DNA from: Selaginella moellendorffii
Taxonomy: Eukaryota; Streptophyta; Lycopodiopsida; Selaginellales; Selaginellaceae
Direction: 5' to 3'
DNA length: 64,000 nt
NCBI RefSeq assembly: GCF_000143415.4
Contig: NW_003314362.1
Coordinates: 62,001-126,000 of the forward strand
Shown: piece after piece, positions 11,165 to 21,900 of the stretch
How positions within the stretch are numbered: the stretch's first letter is position 1
Layout of the letters: every line of letters starts with the position of its first letter
Position numbers and translations under genes: made by a program
Notes under the pieces: model-generated
What the model was told of the DNA's origin: nothing
The model's input: the letters and a program-made list of their open reading frames with translations, nothing else
Databases searched by the model: none

Positions 11165-12074
11165 TGTAGTGCACCTTATTTCTCTCCCCTTAAGCCAACT
11201 GGAAAACAATTATAAACACCTTATTTCTCTCCCCTTAAGCCAACTGGAAAAGCAATTACTTGATGAGAGAGCCTTTAGTGGCTATTTATCCCCATTTATC
11301 CCCCAAGGTTCCAAAGATCTACAGTGATAGTATATCCAAATCTCATCCCATGATCAGATGGGCTACACTCACCCCCCCTTCAGAGATGTCAATGTCCTCA
11401 TTGACTATTGATGTGCTATTGACCAACACGTCCATATCCCCATTTATCCCCCAAGGTTCCAAAGATCTACAGTGATAGTATATCCAAATCTCATCCCATG
11501 ATCAGATGGGCTACACTCACCCCCCCTTCAGAGATGTCAATGTCCTCATTGACTATTGATGTGCTATTGACCAACACGTCCATTTCCTTTCATTGTGTAG
11601 ACTAGCTATTCCATGTGAGGGAACTCAATCTACCAATCTTTTCATTGTGTAGACTAGCACGTCCATTTCCTTTCATTGTGTAGACTAGCTATTCCATGTG
11701 AGGGAACTAGTCATCCACCTGTACCGCAGTCCCACGGTGGATACCTTCGTCCGTGGATGCTCCACACAAGAGGAAAGACATATGTATGGATGCCCAATAC
11801 GTACGATTTTAAATTTAGGGGTAGGAATATACCTTGCTCAAGGGTATATTATACTTTTAAGTAACCACTAATCAATGGGAATCGAACCCGTGCCATTTTC
11901 TCTGATACCAACTGTATAGCGCCTTATCTCTCTCCTCTTAAGCCAACTGGAAAAGGGGCAATTGCTTGATAAGAGAGCCTTTAGTGGCTATTTTATCCCC
12001 ATTTATCCCCCAAGGTTCCAAGGATCCATGGTGATAGTATATCCAAATCTCATCCCATGATCACGTGTGCTACA
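11165..12074 (-). mobile_element. TRIM-like miniature LTR element 2
   Basis: Terminal direct repeats are 11,165-11,367 and 11,913-12,074. They begin TGTAGTGCACCTTAT and TGTATAGCGCCTTAT and end CTACA. Both flanks read ATAAT, a perfect 5-bp target duplication. On the minus strand the right repeat is followed by TTGGTATCAGAGAAAATGG, with the exact TGGTATCAGAG core of the tRNA-Met primer site. The left repeat carries an extra tandem copy of about 45 bp. The inside is non-coding and rearranged by tandem duplications. It is inserted in the Helitron B helicase C-terminal region. The terminal repeats differ in sequence from TRIM 1, so it is a separate family. Confidence 0.85.
11288..11583 (+). repeat. 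148-bp tandem duplication inside TRIM 2
   Basis: The 148-bp unit 11,288-11,435 is followed directly by what looks by eye like an identical copy, 11,436-11,583. The unit starts inside the left terminal repeat and ends in the internal region, so a partial extra LTR copy lies inside the element. A shorter duplication (CACGTCCATTTCC through CCATGTGAGGGAACT) follows at about 11,577-11,710. Identity of the copies points to a late event compared with the diverged terminal repeats. Confidence 0.85.
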
Positions 12075-15000
12075 ATAATATCATTGGTATTTGGGAAAAC
12101 AAAGTTTATAACAAGTGTAGAGATAGATAATGTATGTGGTATTTTGATAATATCTGGTGGGAGACATGGTAGTTGCAAACTATTACCACCATTGCCAAAT
12201 TTAAGAAGCCATTAAAAAAAAAAAAGATTGCTTGAATTTATATTCTTTATTAGTGTTAGTGTTGTAAAGAATGATTATAGTCTATTCATTTTAACTGAGC
12301 TTGAAATAATAAAAGTTCTATGGCTATAGGGAACAATAGGAAGGGTTTGACGAAAATCACCACTTATAATCATTGTAATGCTTCTAAATGGTTTAGAATT
12401 ACATTTGAGATGCTTTAAACATTTATCAACCACAAAGAAAGCATATGTGTGGACCATATTAATTTTATCCCATATAAGAACATTTGCTTGTTTAATGGTT
12501 TTTCTAGCATCACTATTAATTGTTAAAGCAAAGATAGAAGTTTCATTTAAAGGAATTGGAAGTTTAAAAGTTGTATGTGCCATTTGACTATACTTTAGCA
12601 AAATGCTTGCAATCCCAGTCTATGCCATACTGATTACTTATATTTTTTTAATTGTAATGCTGTAATGATGGTATTAAGTAGAAAAGTTTTCCCAGTACCA
12701 CCAGGTCCATCAATAAAGAAAAATTAATGCTGGTTAGTGTCAATGGCATTTATAATGAGTTAAAAAAATATAACATTATTCATAACTAAATTAATTTATG
12801 TTTGCATTAATTTGGTTTTGTGATGGGCCAGGGATCTCTATATTAAGTATGTGTTTGATAATGGGAGTAAGAGTTGGGAGTGGTAAACCAAATCACAATT
12901 AGATTTATTGTGTAGTTGGAATTTTGACTTAATATCGACTAAAGCAATATGAAAATAATTTATATCATTTTAGCATAATCCTCAGACATATCAATATTGA
13001 ATTGATCCCATAATAGATTTGGATCTTTTGGTGAATAATACAAACAAATAAAAATAAATAATTGTCTTAATTGAGATGGCATTTTAAAAGTAGAAGCTTT
13101 TTGCATGCAATATTGCCATTCTGAATCATCTGCTAAAAGTCCCATTGTTATAATTGCTTGTTTAAAAGAGAAGAATATAACACCTTCGACAGTACGTATA
13201 TCCTCAAATGATATAACATCTTTTTTATGGAGTAATATAAGCCGCAAGTGGTACAACTCACTATTACAAGGAGATATGGAATACATTCTTGGTATGAGTT
13301 TAACTTTTCATTGGCATAATTGTCATTTATAAGAGGATTTATTATATGTGTAATGTAACGGAATTTGACTATATGTATATTGCCTTGCATTAGTATTTTG
13401 CATGTTTAAATTGAACCATTATATAAGCATTATTCCATTTTAAGTGGTTCTTTCTAGTGTTTCTTGTTTATGACCTGATTTGAAATAGATGTTTTGAAAA
13501 TTGGGTAAATGAACTGGAAGGCGTATAATAGTTAATGATTTATCATGCATATAAAACTTAAATATATGCAAAATGGCTTCGGGAGCAGAAATATATCAAA
13601 CATCGACAAAACTTAAGATTTTGTCTCAATTTAAAGTCCCTCGTTCTTCAGATGCAGTTAAGAATTCTAATGTTGCACAGTTATAACCTTTGTATACATA
13701 TTGAAATAAATATTTAATATTTTTAAAAGAAGCCCAAATCTTTATATTGATGTGTGCTTTATATTTCTTACAAAGGTATTTATTATAAGAAACAACCCAT
13801 CTATTGTTAATAGTACAACTAATTTTTATGAAAGTGAATCCATTATTGGGTCAGTAGTAATTAAGATAACTATCAACACAATAAATGGTTTCAATATTAA
13901 ATTCTTTTGGATAATTTTTAGACCATTTGTTATTTTCCATGCAAGGGCTTCCAAGATTTAAATTACCATATGGAACATTTATCATATGATTTATAATTAT
14001 GTTATGCAATTCTGGTTCTAGCAGTGGGTGTGGCAACTGTGCGGTGATAAATTCGTCAATCGAGTCACAGTTTCTTATCTTGTCTTTTCTTGATAACATT
14101 GATTAGAAATGATAATGAGGCAAACCTCTTTTTTTGGAATTCAATAATATAAACATATGTGATGCACTTCCCAAAAATTCCTTTGATACTTATGTCATGT
14201 AGGAATTCTTTCAACTTTAAGTTGAAAACTCTTGAAATAAGATTAGGTTGATCCTCAGGTGATTCATTCAATTGTAAATTTTGCACAATTTCAGGCTACT
14301 TTGGGTTGCATGTAAATGTAATAAATAAATTAGGTTTTTCAAAATGTGTGACAATAGCAATAGCATCTTGATAATGTTGTTGCATTGCTTATAGGCTACC
14401 AAGAAATGTAGAATACAAACTTAAAACGTTTCCAGATTAATCATTATTAATAGTAGCTTTGTTGTTAACATAGTCTATAAGACCTATATAGTAGTCTATT
14501 TTTAAGTGTTTTTGATGAGTGCAAAAGAAATTAAAGTTGTTAGATTCAACCTTTACATAAGCATCAACTATAAATTGTTGAGTGAGTTTCCCAGCATGTA
14601 GCAATTGATCATAAAGGAAAGAGTTGTCAATGCTATCTCATTGAGATAATCGATATGCATAGTACTGAAGTAGTGTTACATGCGACTCATTGTGATAGAT
14701 TTTTTCATGCCAACCTTTATCACCAAATGGTAAAAGTAAATGATAAACCATAAGATCACAATTTTCATTAAGAATAAAGATTTTTGTTGGCTGTGAGTTA
14801 TATGGATATATGCATATTTCTCTGTCAAGAGATGGCTCACCCTTATCAATACCGGAAATAATAGCAACATCATTAGTCTGTGGCAAGTTATAATGATGTA
14901 GATTAGTACTTTCACTTTTAATAATCATGTAAACACCACATTTCAAAGTTCCATTGCAAATTGACTGATGTTATTCTTGTGATTCAAGATTATACATCAT

Positions 15001-15510
15001 TTGAAAAGCTTGTGCATATGGGTTTATTATTCTTAGCAAGTTATCTAATTGTAATAATAAAATAGGATCACAATTTGTGTTGAATGGGTTTTGCTTTCTA
15101 ATATTTGTAGCCTCAAATGCATCAAACATGTAAAGTTATCTATATGATGGTGGCACGTTAGCAGCAGGATATGCTGAAGCAATATTGTGATAAATTTGAC
15201 CATGTATTCTAAAGCAATATGGGCCTTTACCACTTAAATTATCAATATTAGCACCCATTGATGCAAAAGCCAAAGCACTATTGAAATTTAAGGTTTATAT
15301 TTGTATGACCTTCATCAGCATATGCTATGTTTGTATTAGCATTGTCAAGATCTGAAGTAATTTTTGCATTAGCATGTTCAAGGTCTAGATTAGTTTCTTC
15401 AATAGCATATGCAAGGTTGTTGTGAATATGAATATATGTGCTAGTGTCAATAGTTGGAGGCAAATGGTGACATATGCCTCTTAATACTTTGCAAAGCCGA
15501 GGCATATTTG

Positions 15511-15779
15511 CTAGGGATGATAAATGAGATGAAATAACCTATCTAGTGCAAATTTAAACTTAAAAGGCAAGAAGTAGATGCGAGCAATGCATCAATTTAA
15601 AAGAAAGTCAAAGCACTTATCTCAAAGATTCTAAGTAAAAGCCAGAACTCACTTTCTTACACTGCAAAATTTTATTTTTTTAAACAAAAATTGAAGACTA
15701 TACAATGAGAGCACAATCTGTACACACCTTAATCTATAAACAAAAGAGACTAATCTAACAACCAATAAAACCTAGACAC
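15511..15779. other. No gene recognised
   Basis: AT-rich sequence on the 5' side of Helitron B, probably its leader or flank. Confidence 0.35.
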
Positions 15780-16060
15780 AGGACTGGCACACCTTTTTCA
15801 GGGCATGGTGAGCAACCGTGAGAGGTGGGTGGGGTTTGCAAGTTCAAGAACTCACCTTGGGCTTGTTCTCTTTTGCAAAAGGACAGGGACTGCAAACTCT
15901 CTAATGGTTCTAGCCGTGAAGGCCGGCTCTGGCTCCAGCTCTGCCACTGGATGGCATCCACAAACCCAAATGAAGACGTCTCAAACTTTCACAGCACACA
16001 AAAATCCAGATTGTTGGGGTTGGCAGCCAAATTAGCGGCTGTCGGCCTGACATTGAACAC
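15780..16060 (+). repeat. Coding-like duplicated fragment, copy 1
   Basis: It is similar to 17,737-17,891 joined to 25,237-25,325, which is the same sequence split by the chromovirus. Both copies keep a shared reading frame with KNSPWACSL, DCKL, LWLQLCH and MASTNPNE, which suggests an exon of a real host gene. The family is not recognised. It lies between Helitron B and the aspartic protease fragment. Confidence 0.6.
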
Positions 16061-16261
16061 GGACCTCTGCGGGAAGAAGCACAATTACTGCAATTGCCAT
16101 TGGTCCAACAAGCAAGCGTTAGCTCAATTGCGGTAGGGCATCTAGGGCAAGCTAAAAAGAACGGGCATGGGGCAGGATACCATTGGTGACACATGTCAGA
16201 TGCCTGTTTTGCCTCGCTTGGAGCCAATGAGCACCGGAGCTGTGGTGGCTCTCTCACACTT

Positions 16262-16610
16262 ACGCACTTTTAAAAGCCTGAAACGCAGCTCCAAGGAAGC
16301 ACGCATATGTCGTTCCGCTGTCCAGAACAGTGCCATACTTGCCATCAAAAACTTCAGGCTTTAAGTGCAACGGGCTACCATCAACACGAATTTTTTTGAG
16401 CATCAAGTTGTAAGAAGGACTGGAAAAAAAGATGTCAACTCTAATAAAGTCAGAAAGAATGAAAGAATACCTGCGATAGGGATCAGATGATGTAAAAACC
16501 ATGTCTTTTGGAGGCTGAAAACCATCAAGTATCATCGCACCACCCCCCTCATCCATCCCTCCATAACAAAGAGAGAAAACGTCCTCCATGGCATTCTTCT
16601 CAACACCTCT
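16262..16610 (-). pseudogene. Aspartic protease (pepsin-like, plant type) fragment
   Basis: Two exons on the minus strand. The right one reads DVFSLCYGGMDEGGGAMILD and PPKDMVFTSSDPYR. The left one reads SPSYNLMLKKIRV, LHLKPEVFDGKYG and the second catalytic motif VLDSGTTYA. They are separated by a clean 51-nt intron (16,420-16,470, GT to AG). This is the central part of a plant A1 family (nepenthesin-like) protease. The first catalytic Asp region and the C-terminal half are missing. Intron retention means DNA-level copying. The setting among Helitrons suggests capture, which is inference. Confidence 0.8.
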
Positions 16611-17077
16611 GTCATCGCTGGTGGAGGTGCCGCTGCTGCCGCTGGGGGCTCGGGAGGAGTGCTCACATCCTGCAGTGGATCTAAAGCCCGTGGGTCCAGA
16701 TCTGCTGCTGGCACCTGTTCCCACCAGGATTGGGAGCCTTCATTGGCCATTTACTCACTCTCCTCTAGAGCTATGCCCTTTCCCTAAAGCAGCGGTGGAG
16801 ATCCTCCATGCCGGTTTTGATGGTGGCGAGATTGTAGAAAGGCATCCCATCAAGCTTTGGATCTGCTGCTGGTGCCTGTTCCTGTGGGGATTGCTGTGGC
16901 GATTAAGTGGGAGATCTCTGAGTGGAAGATCTCTGCCTAGGAGATCCGGGAGCCACAGTTTCACTGGCCATTTACTCAAGCACATCGCTCTCTTGCCCTT
17001 TCCCTGGGGGTGATTTCTGCAGGAAAATTTAAAAGATCTCAACAAAAAAAGTTTGGATGGTGATAGGAAAGACACAG
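16611..17077. other. Non-coding with small internal duplications
   Basis: It contains repeated blocks such as GATCTGCTGCTGG, CTGTTCC and GGCCATTTACTCA followed by GCCCTTTCCC. These appear once near 16.70-16.79 kb and again near 16.86-17.00 kb, so the stretch has been locally duplicated. No protein family was recognised. Confidence 0.4.
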
Positions 17078-17400
17078 TCTAGTCAACACATTGCATGTGA
17101 CATGCGTCGCTGTGCCTTCTTCTCCCACCCCACGTAGCTTGGCCGCTTCCTATTGGCCAATAGCAAACATCAGAAAATTTTCTTGTGCAACCATGGCTAC
17201 CAATCCTAGCCCGGGCCTGGGATCCAACAGCCAGTGGCCACCTTACTATCGCTTTATATGTATGTATATATATATATATATATAGCAATCGCCTAGCAAA
17301 TGTTGGGTGGTTGGCAAATTTGATGTTATTTCAAGAGGTTTGCTGAGTTTAGCTATATTTGGTCAACTCCACAATTGAAAAACATTCTTCTGAAATATGA
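17078..17400 (+). repeat. Third copy of the repeat family, split by a TA microsatellite
   Basis: It matches 9,185-9,510 in its left part (GTCAACACATTGCATGTGACA, CCTTCTTCTCCCACCCCA) and right part (GGTGGTTGGCAAATTTGATG). Between them lies GGGATCCAACAG, then ACTATCGCTTTATATGTATG and a (TA)n run to 17,283. That middle segment resembles 31,040-31,098, so this copy joins two repeat families. Confidence 0.6.
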
Positions 17401-17579
17401 ATATTTTAACCATAAGTTAGTGTATGTTAAGGTGCTAGACATTTCAAAAAAACTAAGTTGTGGTGACTATGGTTATTGCTCAGCTCCTGTATCATGCACC
17501 ACAAGTTAGCTACAATCATAAAATAGTAATGCATTTACCATACTTGATTGTTGTCTAAACTCCTCAAATCCAGATTTCC

Positions 17580-17891
17580 TATGATCTTAACAGGATAGAG
17601 GATGAAGGAAGGCGACTATGTAACAGATGATGCAAGCTATGCTGCTGCTTTCAAGGGTCTAGTGGGTGAAGAAGAAGGCAAGGAGCTCAATAGGAAGCTC
17701 ATTAAAGTTTTGAAGAATACAATGACACTTGGGCCATGAGAGGTGGATGGGGTTTGCAAGCTATGGGTTCAAGAACTCACCTTGGGCTTGTTCTCTCTCA
17801 CAGAAGAACAAGGATTGCAAACTCTTTGATGGTTCTAGCTGCATTGAAGGCTAGTTTTGGCTCCAGCTTTGCCACTCGATGGCTTCCACAA
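17580..17891 (+). pseudogene. Unrecognised gene fragment, interrupted by the chromovirus
   Basis: An open stretch from about 17,602 (MKEGDYVTDDASYAAAFKGL) ends at a stop after LKNTMTLGP. A piece duplicated at 15,780-16,060 follows. It stops at 17,891, where the LTR element begins, and resumes at 25,237 with ACCCAAATG in the order seen in the intact copy. The protein family was not recognised. It serves as the host sequence that proves the insertion. Confidence 0.5.
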
Positions 17892-18810
17892 TGTCGCGAA
17901 TGTGACTTCGGGTATCGAAAGATACTTGTCGACCAGTCCTTACGGGCACTCTTTCCTTATTGCCATGACGGCAGGAGGTCGGTACTGCTGGTTCCCTTCA
18001 ATAGCCCTTCTTGTCCAAGTGTTAATTTACTGGGCTTAGCATTTGTATTTAGCCAGATGGACATAAAGTAGGAACTCCTATGTGTTTTTAGCTGAGCATT
18101 CTCGGCCTGGCTCTTAGTTCTCTTTTGCTCTGTCTTGCACTGGCTTGGCAAGACCCCTCGCATATTGAGACTAGTCCCTCAATATCATTGGATGATAGCT
18201 TACCGTGTTTGCCAAACACCCTCGCTATCACGCCTTTTGTGTTGGTCTCATTTCGGTCCCAAATGTTATTTATGGAAAGTATCTAGATTAGCTCATTTGG
18301 CATATCTATGGAATGTAGAGATCAGCCTGAACACAATGGTGTTCGTCCCGTGTCTAAATTCACAATCTAAGGACATTCTATATTTAGTAAATTTCGAGCT
18401 TGTCCCAGAGACTAACTCCTGGTACTAAGGGAGGCTTGGGGTGAAAGCCCAAAGCGTGTGTTCCTCAAGGGGGGGGGGGGGCTATGGGGGCTTCCAAATG
18501 TATAGTAGGGATAGTGGTTGGAATGCATGTCCGACCACCTGAGACATTAATTTGGCTCCCACTGGGCTGTGTCACTCTTTGTTCTGCATCCGGCTTGGGT
18601 TTAAGCCCAAGCTCCACGCTGCTCTAGTCGGTGGAGTACCCTCCTCCTCGCGTTAGGCCACCGGTATGCCAAAATTGTGCCAGACTCTGTCTGACACCAT
18701 TTTGCATGTAGGTGCTAGATACGGGGAGTTGGTGCTCGTGGGATTGTACCGGACCCTCGTTTCGTAGCGCAATGGGCTTGGAGTTTGGCTCCAAATTCAG
18801 GTGCATTACA
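17892..18810 (+). repeat. Left LTR of the chromovirus
   Basis: It starts TGTCGCGAATGTG and ends GTGCATTACA. It pairs with 24,321-25,236. In the first 200 bp or so I counted 13 differences between the LTRs, all of them transitions. It includes a run of about 12 G near 18,470. Confidence 0.95.
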
Positions 18811-18811
18811 T

Positions 18812-18824
18812 TTGGTATTAGAGG
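18812..18824 (+). promoter_or_regulatory. Primer-binding site (tRNA-Met type)
   Basis: TTGGTATTAGAGG lies directly after the left LTR and matches the usual TGGTATCAGAG complement of plant initiator tRNA-Met with one change. The same T variant occurs in TRIM 1. Confidence 0.85.
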
Positions 18825-18932
18825 AATTGTCTCAGCGATTCCTATCCAACTTTTGTCGGATTTTTTAACTCAAGTTGCATACGCAGAGATTTTTCTAGTA
18901 GATCCGAAGCGACCTGTGTAGGATTAGTTGGA

Positions 18933-21900
18933 ATGCACCATTCGGTAAGAACATTCTATGCATGTTCAGTTACTGATAGAGGCATGCATGTAGCTAGTGG
19001 GATGGTGAAATGGAACCATGCTAATGATGCTGAAACCTCTAGATGGGCAAATCAAGAGGGGGAAACTCTTGCTAGAGATGCTGCGGAAGAGGTAGAGGCC
19101 GAGTCAGAAGAGGAAGAGCCGGATGCTGTGGCATTGCAACGTACAGCTCAGGAAGTCGAGATCAAGAATTTGCGAAGAGAGATTTGCAAATTGAAGAAGG
19201 AGAACAAGAAGAGGAAGAAAGAGGCTGAAGCAGCTAAATCAACTAAGCCTAAGCAACCAGACTCCTCTTCGAGTTCTGAGGACGATGAATTTCTACAGCC
19301 GCCCCCAGTTGCACAAGTTTCAAAGTTCAAGCCCCCGAAACCACCCAACTTTAGAGGCATGCGGGACTATCAGGTTTTGGAAGACTGGGTCTACGATATA
19401 GAAAACTATTTCATAGCGGCAGACGTAGATGATCGTACGAAAGTTGCGTGCACGCAATCCTTTCTCACTGATCATGCCAAAACTTGGTAGCACTAAGTGT
19501 GTGCTGAAAAAGGGCAGACTAGAAGTTGGACCAAGATGCAGTCTCGTATCCATAAGGAATACTTGCCGGATGATCTTGGTCTAAGACTTTGCGTGGAGCT
19601 GCGGTGGTTAAAGCAGCGAGGGGATCTCATGCATTACGTTAATGCGTTTGCTCAGAAGCGCATTATGATTGCAAATATGAGTGACGAAAATGCACAGAGT
19701 TATTTCCTGGAGGGTTTAAGTTCACTTTCTCGTAATGAGATTTTGAAGTTTAAGCCAAAGACGTACCTGGAGTGTAAGGAGGCAGCGCAGCAAGTTGCCT
19801 TTAGTCACTCGCTCATAGAACAATATTAGCAATCGTATGCTGGTAACTCGGATAAGAATAAAAATTCTGGGAATAAACAAGGTGATCGGAAACAGAGGCA
19901 GGTTCTGCTCTGGAGGCTCACAAGCAACAGTTAACAAAGGTGGCGGTGGTTGGAGACCACCAGCAGCTTCTTCTAGTCCTAGGCCCTCTATTCCTCCTCC
20001 TAGTGGGTACAAGTAGCAGCAACCTGCAAAACCTGCTCCTAGCGGAATGGGTAGTGTGGGTCATTGCTTCCATTGTGGAGTGTCGGGACATAGGTCCTCG
20101 AAATGTCCCAACAAGCATAAGACAAAGTCTCGAGTTAATATCATGAGGGAAGACGGTGGTGGTGAAGCTGAAGGGGTTGACGAGTTGGTCAATGCAGACT
20201 ATGAAGAAAAAGAGGTGAGTAACTATCGTTGCTTTCCTCAAGTTTTTCTTGTAGTCAATGCAAATATTGATTCGTTGATGTATCTAGTAGGCTTTGTCCG
20301 TGGGCACTAAATCCGAGTGATGATTGACACGGGAGCTACGCACAGCATGATATCTGAAGACTTAGTTAAGTTGTTAGGATTAAATGCTGAGCAAATGTCA
20401 CCTATGCACTTCCGGTTTGCGGAAGGTGGGCAAGTAGCTAGAAAGTTTGTGAGTGATGTTCCAATAAAGATATCCAAGTGGAAAGAAAAAGTGGACTTGG
20501 TAGTGTTGAAGATACCAGATTTTCAAATGGTGTTTGGTATGGACTTCTTCAACAAATATATAAGTGGGATTTATGGTGCTGGACAAAGTTGTATCATATT
20601 AAAGTCAGAAGGACGTCCCGATGTGTCTTTCCAGTTGCAAAAGCATTCCTTAAAAGATTGGGATGGAAAGTTCTTAATTGCGAGGGCCGCTCAAAAAGCA
20701 GCTAAGAGGGGATGTCGAACCTTTTGGGTTCAAGTGATGGAAGCTGAGGGTGTGGGTGACTCAATTTGAATTGGTGATGGGGTTGATTATGTACCAAAGA
20801 AGATATTGGAGTTGTTGGCGATGAATCAGGATATCTTTCCGAAGGATTTGCCACCAGAGCTACCTCCTAGCCATGAGATTGATCATCAGATTGAGGTTAT
20901 TCCGGGTTCTAAACCACCTACAAAAGCTCCATATCGGTTGAACATCAAGGACATGGCTAAACTCAAGAAGCAACTCACGAAGCTTCTTGACAAAGGTTAT
21001 ATCCGACTAAGCAAGTCACCTTATGGAGTGCCGGTCCTTTTCGTTATGAAAAAAGATGGAACCATGAGGATGTGTATTGACTATCGAGCACTCAACAAGA
21101 TCAAGGTCAAAAATAGTTATCCTTTGCCTTGCATTGATGACTTGTTCGACCAACTTTTAAAGGCTAAGTATTTTACACGACTTGATTTGCGGTCCGGGTA
21201 TCATCAGATACAGGTGGCAGATCAGGATATGGAGAAGACAGCCTTTAAGACTCGGTACGGATTTTATGAGTTCCTTGTCATGCTGTTTGGGTTATGCAAT
21301 GCTCCGGCAACGTTCAGCACTATGATGGATAGAATATTCGGAGATTATCTGGACACATTTGTTGTTCTATATATCGACGATGTTCTAGTCTTCAGTGAAA
21401 CGTTGGAGGATCATTTGAAACACTTGGAGCTAGTGTTTCAGAAATTGCGCGAACACAAGCTGTATGTTAAGGAAAGTAAATGCGCTTTTGGTCAATTGCA
21501 TGTAAACTTTCTCGGACATATAGTTGGTGGTGGCATGATTGAAGTCAATCCAAAGAAGGTGGAAGCAGTGAAGTTCTGGGAAGTCCCGACCACTGTATCA
21601 GATGTTCGTTCTTTTCTCGGTTTGGCGGGATACTATTGCAAGTTTGTCCACAATTTTGCAAGAATTGCTCTTCTGTTGATTGAGTTGACGAAGAGTAGTA
21701 TTTCGTTTCATTGGACACCAGCTTGTCAACGTGCTTTTGTATGGTTGAAGGAAATCTTGACTACGGTTCCTGTTCTCAGGATCCCAGATCTTGATAAACC
21801 CTTCGAAGTGCATTGTGATGCGTCTGGCTATGCTATTGGTGCCGTGTTGCAGCAAGATTGTGACAAAGCGGTTGGTGTTACGCTAAGGCGACATGGTTGT

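Larger units (their letters stand above)
9915..15510 (-). mobile_element. Helitron B, full-length but decayed Rep/helicase
   Basis: A minus-strand Helitron with Rep and helicase parts in the expected order. From right to left these are: N-terminal region (15.5-14.6 kb); the Helitron-like N domain (KLKEFLHDI, 14.2 kb); the HUH nuclease motif GLPHYHF near 14.11 kb; PIF1 helicase with an apparently intact Walker A GGTGKT at about 12,686-12,703; a Walker B-like ISGDFRQTLPIV block at 12.35 kb; a C-terminal block SGLPPHKLILK near 10.97 kb; and QLYVALLR near 10.05 kb. Many stops and shifts break the frame. Rep would nick and re-join DNA during rolling-circle movement and the helicase would unwind it. 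Two TRIM-like elements are inserted in it. The element ends are not resolved. Confidence 0.85.

Noticed and set aside
15755-16257. Real genes on either strand in this stretch
   Set aside because: Only the duplicated plus-strand frame is conserved between copies. The other open stretches are incidental.
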